A stretch of 44,880 nucleotides of DNA from CAINVV01 sp031432175 (GCA_964358545.1 CAYHQN010000016.1:1-44880), one strand, 5' to 3'. Shown: positions 15,935 through 25,297, numbered from the stretch's first letter. Translations and numbers: made by a program. The notes: generated from the sequence alone by a model not told the origin.

Positions 15935-16215
15935 ACCCCCTCAATGGTTTTGTGTACATTGCTGTATCCCGAACCGTTGTCGCCGCCTGTAATGGTATTC
16001 GGACTCACCTGCACCATCCCGAAGGGAGTGGCTGCCCCCGGAAATGTCTTGCCCCAGTCGAACTGGGCCTTGCAGCGTGTGCTGGCACCGATGAAAGGAT
16101 TGACATATTCGGCAGGTTTCTTTTGATCATTGGGATTTATCTGGGCTGGGGAAATATTAACCACCAGCAAAATATTGATGGCGACAATCAGGTATTTCAG
16201 AAGATAATGCTGCAT
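15935..16215 (-). pseudogene. 5' end of a second GH92 alpha-mannosidase gene, truncated by a fusion deletion
   Basis: The ATG at 16215 gives a signal peptide (YLIVAINILLVVNISPAQ) and then AEYVNPFIGASTRC, GKTFPGAATPFGMVQVSPNT and GGDNGSGYSNVHKTIEG, the conserved N-terminus of classical GH92 enzymes. After about 92 residues the frame leaves the family and ends at VNRKYA. The fusion point with the next remnant lies at 15931-15941. About 650 C-terminal residues of a normal GH92 enzyme are missing, with the entire catalytic domain. It lies 47 bp after the GH28 stop. Confidence 0.8.
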
Positions 16216-16262
16216 TCCGTGAGTTATAAAAAAACTACAAATTATAAATTACAAAAATAAAG

Positions 16263-17843
16263 TCAGGGACGTCTCATAATACCTTTTTCTTCGCTTACGG
16301 GTAATTTCAGGTTTTTGAAGGTAACACCGGAAGTATTGTTCAAGAAGATTACAGGCATTTCAATGGCCGTAAGTATTGTAACACCCTCCATGTCAACATC
16401 TTTCACATCGTCCATCACCATAGCAGGCCGGAAGTCGGCTTCACGGTAGCTGATCTTTACGTTGATCATTTTGATCCCCTCCGCATGGCGCAGATAGAAT
16501 CCCCAGGCAGGCAACTCACCGAACATCGAGAATTCGGGATAGCCTGCTTCGTTTTCAGGAACGGAACCAATGGCATCAAGCGGAATAAAGGCAATATCCT
16601 TGCTGGCCCTTCCGCCGTAAGTGATTTCTATATTTTCGAGTTTGACATCCTGTACCGGATATCCGGGTACTCCGACAATGGATGAGGGAACGAGGTTGTA
16701 GGGAAGGAATGGATGTCCGTAAATGTGAAAGTGGGAGGGGCGTTTTGGCATTTTATCCGCACCAGGATTCAGGTGATCGGGAGGCCCTTCGATCGGATAC
16801 CCCTGATCCGGTTTATAAAGCGGGATTTCCGCCTTTACGTTGGCAATGTAAACTCCCCTGAGCGTTCCCACCTCTCCGGTCTTGTTCCTGTGCCCCCGGC
16901 GGATAAAGATGGCATTCCCGGTATTCTTGGCTACCACGTTCTGTATGTCGATATTTTCCATTAATCCTCCATCCACCGATTCCAGCGCGATGGCCGAACG
17001 GTAGGTGTCGAAAACCGTCAGGTTGCGTACTTTGATATTCCTGAAACCTCCGGAATTGGCGGTACCCAGCTTAAATCCGTTGGCGCTGGAACGAACTGTA
17101 CAGCTGTCGATGAAGATGTCTTCGCAGGAAGAATTCCTGTTTTCAGATTTCAGGCATATGCCGTCATCTGTAGCGTTGATAAAGCAATTGGTTATTTTCA
17201 CATGCCTTGAATCCGTGACATCCAGTCCGTCGTTGTTCCAGTAGGCCGTACTCTGGACTTTTATCCTGTCAATGACGACATTGGTACATTCCCTGTAATC
17301 CTGAACCCAGTTGGACGCATTCTTCAGGGTAACTCCCGAGATTTTTACTTCCGAGCATAAGCGAAAAAAGAGAACCAGGGCCCGCCCCACTTCCGGTCTT
17401 TTCACCAGCCACATGGAATCCTGCTTCAGTTCGCCGCTCCTTAGTTTTTTGAAAATATCCAGCATCAACTCCTGCCCTTGTCCGTCAATAATTCCGGATC
17501 CGCTTATGCTGATTTTATTTTGATAGCTTGCTGTAATGAGGGCCCTCCGGCCACTGGCATAGTCATTCGTATTGTCTGAACCAAGCAGACAGGATCCCTG
17601 TTCAAGATGCAGATCAACGCCTGATTTCAGGAACAGGGTTCCGGTCATAAAGAGCCCCGGAGGGACAATTACCCGTCCTCCTCCGGCGGCAGACGCCTCA
17701 TCAATAGCTTTTTGGATAGCTACGGCATTGTTGGTGACTCCGTCGGCTACGGCGCCAAAGGAGGTAACGAGTCTGTCCTTTTCGGAACTGAACCCGCTTG
17801 CTGCATAGAGCAAAAGGGATAAAACCAGAAAGCACGTTCTCAT
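16263..17843 (-). CDS. GH28-type polygalacturonase-like enzyme, exported
   Basis: GH28 enzymes cleave polygalacturonan or rhamnogalacturonan with a right-handed beta-helix. The 526-residue protein has a signal peptide, the N-terminal SFGAVADGVTNNAVAIQKAI motif and the helix with NNDGLD (203-208) and DDGICLKS (226-233), which supply the catalytic Asp residues. The usual GHG motif after these reads SANGFKLGT (253-261), without the histidine, and the RIK segment reads SAIALES. It may be an exo-acting or xylogalacturonan-type variant (inference). It lies 2 bp downstream of the family X gene and is co-transcribed with it. Pairing with GH105 supports a pectin-like substrate. Confidence 0.85.
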   Translation of the reverse strand: MRTCFLVLSLLLYAASGFSSEKDRLVTSFGAVADGVTNNAVAIQKAIDEASAAGGGRVIVPPGLFMTGTLFLKSGVDLHLEQGSCLLGSDNTNDYASGRRALITASYQNKISISGSGIIDGQGQELMLDIFKKLRSGELKQDSMWLVKRPEVGRALVLFFRLCSEVKISGVTLKNASNWVQDYRECTNVVIDRIKVQSTAYWNNDGLDVTDSRHVKITNCFINATDDGICLKSENRNSSCEDIFIDSCTVRSSANGFKLGTANSGGFRNIKVRNLTVFDTYRSAIALESVDGGLMENIDIQNVVAKNTGNAIFIRRGHRNKTGEVGTLRGVYIANVKAEIPLYKPDQGYPIEGPPDHLNPGADKMPKRPSHFHIYGHPFLPYNLVPSSIVGVPGYPVQDVKLENIEITYGGRASKDIAFIPLDAIGSVPENEAGYPEFSMFGELPAWGFYLRHAEGIKMINVKISYREADFRPAMVMDDVKDVDMEGVTILTAIEMPVIFLNNTSGVTFKNLKLPVSEEKGIMRRP

Positions 17844-17845
17844 AA

Positions 17846-18829
17846 TTATAATTTATTAATCAGTGGAACAACAGATTGTGTGATATTGGCAATTGTGATT
17901 GTGTATTTCCCATCCTGCTTTTCTAAAAATAGATCTACCGGATTTTTAAACGACAGGATTACTTTTCCATTGCGGCTGAGTTCGGTAAAACCGGCAGCCG
18001 TAAATTTTTTCAATCCTGAATTTTTGTCGGCGGCAATTACGGCCAGTCCCTTGTAGGTGCCTTTGTATTTGTCTCCACCGATGTTGAGGCTGAATGTTGC
18101 CATAGCGTCAGAAACCAGGGAAGTCCGGTCCGTAAAAACAAAGGAACCATCCTCATTTTTGCAACCGTCAGGCAGCAGGTTTTTTACAATTCCCAATTTT
18201 GGAAGCGCATCAAAAGAATAGCCTTTCACATTTTCTCCGCCCCTGATTTTGACCTGGACGGTCTCCTTGTCCGGAGTAATTGCTTCGCATTTTGCGGTAA
18301 TATCCTTCAGTGTGGTGGGATCATAGAACCCTTCCGAAGTTTTTTTGAAGGCATACACCTTGAACAAATCCGAATGCAGCAGCCTGTCGGGGAACCGGAC
18401 ATATTTCGCTTTTACGGTAAATCCGGCATATCCAGACTGGTCCAGAAGAACTTCATTTTCGATAATCATCCTCTGGGATCCCACTGTGGAGGTATCCTTG
18501 TAATTGCCCCAAAGCTGCAATCCGACTTTTAACCCCTTTTTATGTGCCTGAGATACAATTTTCTGAAAAACGGGATGCATCAATGAATAATTGTAAAAAT
18601 TGGCTCCGTCCCTGGCAGTGAGGAAAAGCAGGGTGTAGGGGCATTTTTGTACGATGGTATCGAGGTGCACCAGGTAATTATCGTTTGGCAACAGGCTCGG
18701 GGAGATAAACCAGTAGCCTATTTCAGGATGATTTTCGTTGGTGAATTTTGGAACATAACGGATCGTTTGGGCTTCTGTCAGGCTAAAAATCAGAAGGAGC
18801 AATATAATGGGAAGAGATATTTTTCTCAT
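17846..18829 (-). CDS. Family X glycosidase-like protein, probably internally shortened
   Basis: This 327-residue exported protein (signal MRKISLPIILLLLIFSLTEA) has an N-terminal block with two barrel-like strands (IGYWFISPSLLP; TLLFLTARDGANF, MHPVFQKIVSQAHKKGL). A beta-rich remainder ends in KGLAVIAADKNSGLKKF, ELSRNGKVIL and the final TITIANITQSVVPLINKL. I do not recognise a named family. Two relatives lie in the window: the 154-residue remnant at 8678-9142 shares both ends, and the remnant at 15531-15934 shows that a relative carried more of a TIM barrel before the C-terminal domain. That barrel part is absent here, so this copy probably also suffered a large in-frame deletion. It could be an inactive or purely binding protein. 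Confidence 0.6.
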   Translation of the reverse strand: MRKISLPIILLLLIFSLTEAQTIRYVPKFTNENHPEIGYWFISPSLLPNDNYLVHLDTIVQKCPYTLLFLTARDGANFYNYSLMHPVFQKIVSQAHKKGLKVGLQLWGNYKDTSTVGSQRMIIENEVLLDQSGYAGFTVKAKYVRFPDRLLHSDLFKVYAFKKTSEGFYDPTTLKDITAKCEAITPDKETVQVKIRGGENVKGYSFDALPKLGIVKNLLPDGCKNEDGSFVFTDRTSLVSDAMATFSLNIGGDKYKGTYKGLAVIAADKNSGLKKFTAAGFTELSRNGKVILSFKNPVDLFLEKQDGKYTITIANITQSVVPLINKL

Positions 18830-18911
18830 TGTTTTACAACGGTTGGTACTGTTTAAATTTTATTTCTAATCCTTTTTAGTGCAACTAGTTTAAACCTGAT
18901 AATGAAAGGGG

Positions 18912-18948
18912 AAAAAGGGAGGAAGGAAACGGTCCTTCTTCCCTTTTT
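18912..18948 (-). terminator. Hairpin terminator or attenuator after susD
   Basis: Arms aaaaagggaggaagga (18912-18927) and tccttcttcccttttt (18933-18948) pair over 16 bp with one G-T type mismatch and a 5-nt loop. On the minus strand a T run closes the stem. It stands between susD and the enzyme genes and would make susCD mRNA more abundant than the downstream message. Confidence 0.7.
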
Positions 18949-18984
18949 AGTATTACAATCAGGTTCTGAGGTTCAAAACTTTTC

Positions 18985-20832
18985 TTAGTAACCTGGATTC
19001 TGGGTAATTGAAGGAGATGAACGGTCTACCTCACTTTGAGGGATTGGCCTGACAAGACTGTTGTCCGTCGGTGCTCCCTTGGCTTTTGTCCAGAAATTGT
19101 ATTTTTTGGCCCGTTCGATCAGTTTGCCTGTTCTCTTGAGGTCAAACCACCTGTTGAATTCTCCGAACAATTCCCGACCGCTTTCGTCAAGAACCATGTC
19201 GATAGAGATGGTTGATGCGGTGGCCCTGTATGAGATTGTTTCCAAAGAGGTTAAATCTTCGGGATATTTGGCACGCAGCGGATCAACACCTACGCCAACT
19301 GCACGATCGAGTACTTTGTTGTAATACACATCAGCCCCACCAAGGGTTCCATTGCCTGCACCCTTCAAAATTGCTTCCGCAGCAAGTAAATAAGCCTCAG
19401 CCGAACGGAAAATGGCGAAGTCAAATGTTCCGTATCCATCGCCATAAGTAATGCCGGGTTGCCAGAATTTCCACATGGAAGGAGGTCCGCATGTAAGGCG
19501 GGAGATCGAAACGCCACTAATCAGCTGCTCGAGGTTCATCACAGCATATTTCTTGGTTCCGCCTTCATCGATGCCCTTTTGAGCTCCGGTAGCGGGTTTG
19601 TTCCAGGGTGTCCAATAAGCCACGGTATCACCTACGGCATAGCTAGCCTTCAAATTGGCATCCGTGTAGCTGTAGGCATAATTGGAAACGGCTTTCAGTG
19701 CCCATACTGCATTCACAAAATCATGGGTATAACGGCTGTCTTTTTGCGGATCGAAAAAACGGTAGGATGAAGGCGTAGGCTGATTCTGGCCCAAACTCCG
19801 GTTGTAATCAGTGGTTCTTCCCGGGTTTCCAACTAATTCGCCATTACCCGGGAAGATGGAATGGTAATAGTTGCCAGGTTCTCTGGTAGCTGTGCTGGGA
19901 TATGGAACTTCCATGGCATTGGTCAAAGCATCTGCATTGTACTGGACAGCAAATACGATTTCTGAATTTTTATCGTTCTGGGCTCCGGTATATTGTGTCA
20001 ATGGATTGTTGGAACGCGTTGGGAAAAGGGTACTGTATTTGGCTACCAACGGATAGGCAGCGATAACTTTGTCAGCATAATCAAGGGCCGACTTGAAGTC
20101 GCCGGCAGCACCGCCCAAAGAACCTTTAAAGTTCCAGCCGCGGGTCAAGTAAACACGTGACAGCAGAAATTGTGCGGCACCCTTGGTTACGCGGCCATAG
20201 TCGGTGGCTGTAACAGGCAGTGCCGCTTCCGCTTCTGTCAGGTCTTTCAGTATCTGAGTGTAAATAGCTGCCGAAGGTGTTCTCACCACAGCCTTATCGG
20301 CAGCAATCGTTTCGGTAAGTGGCATCGGAGCATCTCCCCATGTCTGTACTACGTAGAAATAACTTAAAGCCCTGATAAATTTTGCCTCAGCTAACCGCGC
20401 AGTTTTCTTGGCCGGATCGGCATAGGTGATGGCATTAACCCGGCTGACAGCGGCATTGGTGCGTCCAATGTTGCGGTATAGGATATCCCAGAAAGCCTGT
20501 ACTTCACTGGCAGAAGAGTTGAAGCGAATATCATACTGGTCAAGATAAGGCCCGTCGCCGATTGATTTCAAACTCCAGCCACTTGCCTGAAACAGGTCAG
20601 TTCCGGGCAATACCAAGGCATAGTTTAGAATATAATCACGCAAAAGCGGATAGCACGACTTGACCAGATCTTCATAACCGGCCTCATTGACTACATAAGA
20701 ATTGGTGGTTATGTTTGAAATTGATTCCTCTTTTAAGAAATCCTTGCATCCTGTACCCATAAAGATCAGCAGTATAGCCAGGACGAAATTTCGTATGTTT
20801 TGTTTTTTCATTGTAGTAATATTTTTTTTCAT
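18985..20832 (-). CDS. susD-like: SusD/RagB-family glycan-binding lipoprotein
   Basis: SusD proteins are outer-membrane lipoproteins that cap the SusC barrel and bind the glycan. The lipoprotein signal ends LLIFMGTGC, with the acylated cysteine at residue 22 counting from the second ATG. The rest shows the TPR-helix SusD pattern: YGRVTKGAAQFLLSRVYL, YADKVIAAYPL, RSAEAYLLAAEAILKG, and the end FDLKRTGKLIERAKKY. Length of about 615 residues is somewhat larger than average. Two ATG starts (20832 and 20811) both give a signal peptide; a TTG at 20841 was discounted. It follows susC by about 11 bp and precedes a strong hairpin. Confidence 0.95.
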   Translation of the reverse strand: MKKNITTMKKQNIRNFVLAILLIFMGTGCKDFLKEESISNITTNSYVVNEAGYEDLVKSCYPLLRDYILNYALVLPGTDLFQASGWSLKSIGDGPYLDQYDIRFNSSASEVQAFWDILYRNIGRTNAAVSRVNAITYADPAKKTARLAEAKFIRALSYFYVVQTWGDAPMPLTETIAADKAVVRTPSAAIYTQILKDLTEAEAALPVTATDYGRVTKGAAQFLLSRVYLTRGWNFKGSLGGAAGDFKSALDYADKVIAAYPLVAKYSTLFPTRSNNPLTQYTGAQNDKNSEIVFAVQYNADALTNAMEVPYPSTATREPGNYYHSIFPGNGELVGNPGRTTDYNRSLGQNQPTPSSYRFFDPQKDSRYTHDFVNAVWALKAVSNYAYSYTDANLKASYAVGDTVAYWTPWNKPATGAQKGIDEGGTKKYAVMNLEQLISGVSISRLTCGPPSMWKFWQPGITYGDGYGTFDFAIFRSAEAYLLAAEAILKGAGNGTLGGADVYYNKVLDRAVGVGVDPLRAKYPEDLTSLETISYRATASTISIDMVLDESGRELFGEFNRWFDLKRTGKLIERAKKYNFWTKAKGAPTDNSLVRPIPQSEVDRSSPSITQNPGY

Positions 20833-20843
20833 TGTTATCAAAA

Positions 20844-23800
20844 TCAGAAAGATGCGCTAATTCCAAAAAGAAAGGTCGAATTGGGAACGTCATCCTGGTA
20901 AGTACCGGAATTAAATTCAGGATCCATCCAGATATTTTTGTCTTTGGCAAAAACCTTCAGGTTGTTTGCTTGTAAATACAGTCGCAAATTGCTGAATTTT
21001 ATAGCACTAAGCATTGTCTTAGGAAGATTGTAGCCCAATGTGAGGTTAGATATACGCCAGAAACTTGCCTCCTTGTACTGAATAGCTTGCCGGTAAGGAT
21101 TTGCTTGCCAAACACCAAAATAGTCGTTGGTGGGATTGTTCGCAGTCCAGTAGTTCAGGTTCAGGTGGTTGTAGCGGTTGCTTCCCAGTTCACCCATGGT
21201 TCCGGACAACAACGAATTTTGAAACTGAACCCCTTGACGGGTATAGATAAAACAGGAAAGGTCCCAGTTTTTATAAGTCAGGGTATTGTTGATACCGGCC
21301 ATCCATTTTGGCAATTGGTTGCCCAGCACAACCCGGTCGTCAATACCGGTTGAGGAGGATATTTTACCATCATTGTTCTGGTCGACAACTTTGACAGATC
21401 CCGGTACCTGTCCGTATTTGGCAGCTTCGGCAGCCTCACTGGTTTGCCAAATGCCTGCAAATTTATAATAGTAATTGGACCTCAAAGATTTTCCGACAAA
21501 GAGACTGTTGGCGATATCCTGGGTAACAGTTCCTCCGTAAAGTTCCAGGATTTCATTGTGGTTTTTGGAGAAATTGATGGATGAGGCCCACCTGAAATCC
21601 TTTTTTTGAATATTTACCGTATTCAAGGTAACTTCTACACCCTTGTTTAAGAGTTTGCCTACGTTTGCCGTGACCGATCCATAACCCAGGGAGGTGGGAA
21701 TCGCCACATTCTGAATCAAATCATTGGTCTTTTTGTTGTAAACCTCTATATCAGCAATGATCCTGTTTTTAAAGAAACCCATGTTGAGACCAAAATTATA
21801 TTCGGCACTGTTCTCCCATTTTAGATTTGAGTTTCCGATGTTTCTCGGAGCATAACCATATGCGGCAGTTCCACCAAAATCATAGGCCGTTTTATTTAGA
21901 TAGGCCTGTGTGCTATAGGGGGCAACCACATCATTTCCTACTTCACCGTAACTTGCACGCAATTTCAGATCTGAAAAGAGGTTCAGTTGCTTGACAAATG
22001 GTTCTTCGATGGCTCTCCATGCCAAAGCAATTGAAGGGAAAAATGCCCATTTGTTGCCCTCCGCCAAAACGGAAGAACCGTCATAACGTCCTGTTAAAGT
22101 CAGGAGGTATCTTTCATTGAAATTATAGTTAAACCTGCCCATGAACGACATAATGGTTCGTTCGGTCAAACTACTGGTAACTCCGTTGATGATTGCACCT
22201 GTGCCCAAAGCATACCAATCTGAATTGTAGGATAAATTTTCAACCTGGGTGCCGGATGTTTCAAATCTCTCGGCCAGTGCACTTTGCACGGCAGTAAAAT
22301 TCAAATTATGCAGACCTGCTGTAAATTTGTAGTTTAATACATTGTCCCAGGTATAGGAGCCGTTAAAGTTGAACAAATTCCTTGCCGCCGGCAACTTATT
22401 GAGCCTGCCCTTTGAATCTGCTCCCTGGAAAATACCCTGGCGGCTGTTATAAACTGAGGCCGATAAGGATGATTTGAACGACAATCCCTTGAGCGGTGTC
22501 AATTCGATATAACCATTCCCCAAAAAGCTGGAAACGCGAGTTTCGTCTTTGTAATTGCTGGCCCTTACTTCAAGGATCGGGTTCTGGACCTGGTTGTCTT
22601 TGATACCCATCCAGAAGGCGTATCCATCTACATTTTTATCATTTGTTTCTGTCGGGTTGGTCAGATCGGCGTAGAAGATTGTCCCGATAGGTCTTGCCCT
22701 GTACGCACTGCGCAAGGTCTCATTGGACCCAAGGTTCTGGATACTGTAGGTATAGTAGGTCGTCAAACCGACTTTTACAACACTGTTTAATTTGCTATCG
22801 ACAGATCCCTTTAAATTGTATCTGTTGTAACCGGTATTGAGCAAGTTTCCCTTTTCGTTCAGATATCCTGCCGAAAAATAATGGGTGGTATTCTCATTGC
22901 CTCCCGATAAGGCAACAACATGGCTTGTCTGAAGAGAAGGGGCTGTTACCTCATTCACCCAATTAACTGATTTTCCAGCATCAGCATTGGCTTGCTGGGC
23001 AGTGGTCCAGATAATCTGTGCCGAAGGATTTTCTGCTTTGACCACATCATTGTAGGCATGATAAAACTCTGGACCGGTCATCAAATCAGGTAAATTGGTC
23101 GGGGCTTTTACCCCAACATATCCCTCGTAAGTGACTTTGGTTTTGCCGGATGTTCCTTTTTTGGTAGTGATAATGATGACACCGTTGGCTCCGCGTGCCC
23201 CATAAATGGCAGCAGAAGAAGCATCCTTTAATACGTCCATGGTCTCAATGTCGCTGGGGTTCAGGGTATTCAGTTTTCCACCCATCACTCCATCGATAAC
23301 CACCAATGGTTCGCTGCTGAAACTGATGGAGTGTACCCCGCGAATGTCGATGGTATAATCGGAACCCGGTCTGGAGTTTACTTTGTTGACGTTCACCCCG
23401 GCCAATTGTCCTTGCAAAGCCTTTGCCGGTTGAACAGGATTGGAGCGAACGATGGCTTCTGCGCGTACAGAACCAACAGCACCGGTTACATCCCTTTTCT
23501 TCGCGGTACCGTAACCGATGGCTACGACCTCTTCTATGCCGATGGTTTCATCTTCGAGTGTAATGTTGATGGAAGTATTGGTTCCCACAGTTACCTCTTT
23601 GGTTTTCATTCCAACAAATTTGAACTGTAAGACAGCATTCTGCGGAAGATTTGTAAACGAGTAGTTGCCGTCGATGTCTGTGATAACTCCGTTCGATGTC
23701 CCTTTTACCACAACGGTAACACCGGGCAGTCCGGCTCCCGATACATCAGATACCTTCCCCCTCAGTTTGGGACCTTGCTGGGCGACACCAGGTGCATTTT

Positions 23801-24158
23801 CGGGAAATAGAACGATTTGCCGGTTCACAACCCTGAAATCGACATCAGTACCTTCAAACAATTTCTGGAGCACCAGATCGATGTTCTCAGCTCTTGCCTC
23901 AAGGTTTACCTTCCGTTCGACATCTATCTGATTGTTGTCGTACATGAAAAAGAATTCGCTCTGGGTCTCAATTTCTGAGAGAACATCTTTTACCTGTCCG
24001 TTCTGTACGTTAAGATTCAATTTGGTTTTTTGTGCGTAGCTGGATGAATAGGCATTCAGGATATTTAAAACCAGCAAAAATAGCGTTAGTCGCATAGTTA
24101 AGAGAATTTTTTGCACCACCGGATTTCGATGGCACGCCAGCATTGATTTTTTTTTCAT
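20844..24158 (-). CDS. susC-like: SusC/RagA-family TonB-dependent transporter with STN signalling domain
   Basis: The protein imports glycan oligosaccharides across the outer membrane with TonB energy. With the ATG at 24158 it has 1104 residues: signal peptide, an STN domain (LNLNVQNGQVKDVLSEI to RQIVLFPENA), a carboxypeptidase-regulatory-like domain (VSGAGLPGVTVVVKG, DIDGNYSF), the plug with GYGTAKKRDVTGAVGSV and IDIRGVHS, and the 22-strand barrel ending in an aromatic residue (FLFGISASF). The STN domain marks it as a transducing transporter that talks to the FecR protein encoded upstream. A longer frame up to 24269 lacks a signal-like N-terminus. The 134-bp gap from fecR likely holds an ECF-dependent promoter; no TAnnTTTG box is seen there. 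Confidence 0.95.
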   Translation of the reverse strand: MKKKSMLACHRNPVVQKILLTMRLTLFLLVLNILNAYSSSYAQKTKLNLNVQNGQVKDVLSEIETQSEFFFMYDNNQIDVERKVNLEARAENIDLVLQKLFEGTDVDFRVVNRQIVLFPENAPGVAQQGPKLRGKVSDVSGAGLPGVTVVVKGTSNGVITDIDGNYSFTNLPQNAVLQFKFVGMKTKEVTVGTNTSINITLEDETIGIEEVVAIGYGTAKKRDVTGAVGSVRAEAIVRSNPVQPAKALQGQLAGVNVNKVNSRPGSDYTIDIRGVHSISFSSEPLVVIDGVMGGKLNTLNPSDIETMDVLKDASSAAIYGARGANGVIIITTKKGTSGKTKVTYEGYVGVKAPTNLPDLMTGPEFYHAYNDVVKAENPSAQIIWTTAQQANADAGKSVNWVNEVTAPSLQTSHVVALSGGNENTTHYFSAGYLNEKGNLLNTGYNRYNLKGSVDSKLNSVVKVGLTTYYTYSIQNLGSNETLRSAYRARPIGTIFYADLTNPTETNDKNVDGYAFWMGIKDNQVQNPILEVRASNYKDETRVSSFLGNGYIELTPLKGLSFKSSLSASVYNSRQGIFQGADSKGRLNKLPAARNLFNFNGSYTWDNVLNYKFTAGLHNLNFTAVQSALAERFETSGTQVENLSYNSDWYALGTGAIINGVTSSLTERTIMSFMGRFNYNFNERYLLTLTGRYDGSSVLAEGNKWAFFPSIALAWRAIEEPFVKQLNLFSDLKLRASYGEVGNDVVAPYSTQAYLNKTAYDFGGTAAYGYAPRNIGNSNLKWENSAEYNFGLNMGFFKNRIIADIEVYNKKTNDLIQNVAIPTSLGYGSVTANVGKLLNKGVEVTLNTVNIQKKDFRWASSINFSKNHNEILELYGGTVTQDIANSLFVGKSLRSNYYYKFAGIWQTSEAAEAAKYGQVPGSVKVVDQNNDGKISSSTGIDDRVVLGNQLPKWMAGINNTLTYKNWDLSCFIYTRQGVQFQNSLLSGTMGELGSNRYNHLNLNYWTANNPTNDYFGVWQANPYRQAIQYKEASFWRISNLTLGYNLPKTMLSAIKFSNLRLYLQANNLKVFAKDKNIWMDPEFNSGTYQDDVPNSTFLFGISASF

Positions 24159-24292
24159 AATTTTGAATGATTTAGTTTTTGAATTTCTGTGCATCCATTT
24201 TTGCGAAATACTTTGCACGGCAATTCGGTTCAACAATAAACTAATTTGGAAACAGGGAGTCTCGAACACTTCCTGTTTTTTTTTGACACTGG

Positions 24293-25297
24293 CTACTTCG
24301 TTTTAGGTTTATATTTAATTTTTATCTGATCTCCTTCAATCTTATAATTGATGGGTGTAATGATGGTTATAAGTTCAAGAACCTCCCGCAAACTTTCTGT
24401 TTTTACCTTGAAAGTATAGTTGTGATGGTAATAGAGCGAATGATCAAGCTGGATATCGACACCATACCAGCCATCTAAATACCGTATCACCTCCTCGAAT
24501 GGTTGATTTTTGAAAATCAAGATGTTATGTACCCATGAAGTCATGGCATCCATATTTTCAGGTGTCAGAATCTGACTGACCCCTTTCTGATAAACCAGTT
24601 GCTGTCCCGGATTTAGATCTGAAATCTTTTGGTTCCTGAGATTAAGCACCTCAACTTTTCCTGACAATAGAGTAACGTCAGACAGATCTTTGCTTTCATC
24701 TTCCCTGATGTTAAAGCAGGTTCCAAATACTTTTACCTGAATTTTTGTTCCATGAACCAGCAAAGGATGATCCGGATCTTTCTGAACCTGGAAGAAACAC
24801 TCCCCTTTCATCCAGACTTCGCGGTTTTGAGCCGTGTAATCGGATGGATACCTCAATTCAGCACCCGAATTGAGCCATACCTTGCTGCTATCGGGCAAAA
24901 TAATCTGTGTCTTGCTTCCTTTCGGGGATATAATTTTTGAGTATGTGATTTTTTGGGGATGGGTTACAAAGCGGTCACTCAGTGTAATGCCTGCAATAAA
25001 AACCAAAATCAGAACGGCAGCCGCTGCGACCATTCTGGTAAAAAGAATCAGGGAATTCTTCCGTCTGGATTGGTAATTGATTCTTTGGATCAGCTTATTC
25101 CAGTTATAGGTCGAATCAGGCTGGTAATATTCGGGTTTTCCCTTGGTGACAGACCAGATGTTAACGATCTCAGTCATGATCACAGGATTCTCAGGCGACA
25201 ATTCAAGCCATTCCTGTATTTGCCTGATATCATCAGCTCCGGCCTCGTTCTTCAACTTCGCCGAAATTGCCTCAAACGGTATATTTTGGATCTTCAT
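24293..25297 (-). CDS. FecR-family anti-sigma factor
   Basis: The 334-residue protein is an inner-membrane regulator that passes the signal from the SusC STN domain to the ECF sigma factor. It has a cytoplasmic N-terminus (IRQIQEWLELSPENPVIM), one membrane helix at about 85-105 (VAAAAVLILVFIAGITL), the FecR domain (SPKGSKTQIILPDSSKVWLN, SGAELRYPSDY) and a C-terminal DUF4974 domain (FEEVIRYLDGWYGVDIQLD). It lies 123 bp downstream of the sigma gene. Anti-sigma activity and pairing with this SusC follow from gene order and family knowledge. Confidence 0.94.
   Translation of the reverse strand: MKIQNIPFEAISAKLKNEAGADDIRQIQEWLELSPENPVIMTEIVNIWSVTKGKPEYYQPDSTYNWNKLIQRINYQSRRKNSLILFTRMVAAAAVLILVFIAGITLSDRFVTHPQKITYSKIISPKGSKTQIILPDSSKVWLNSGAELRYPSDYTAQNREVWMKGECFFQVQKDPDHPLLVHGTKIQVKVFGTCFNIREDESKDLSDVTLLSGKVEVLNLRNQKISDLNPGQQLVYQKGVSQILTPENMDAMTSWVHNILIFKNQPFEEVIRYLDGWYGVDIQLDHSLYYHHNYTFKVKTESLREVLELITIITPINYKIEGDQIKIKYKPKTK

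Noticed and set aside
13382..20841. TTG starts at 13387 (GH105) and 20841 (SusD) that lengthen the frames
   Set aside because: Both add only two or three codons before an ATG that opens a proper signal peptide.
24159..24269. Upstream extension of SusC to 24269
   Set aside because: The 37 extra residues have no signal-peptide character, and the ATG at 24158 opens the expected basic plus hydrophobic N-terminus.
24251..24284. Hairpin aacagggagt/acttcctgtt followed by nine T on the plus strand
   Set aside because: It has terminator form only for plus-strand transcription, where no gene is upstream. In the direction of fecR and susC the T run is too short for a confident terminator call.
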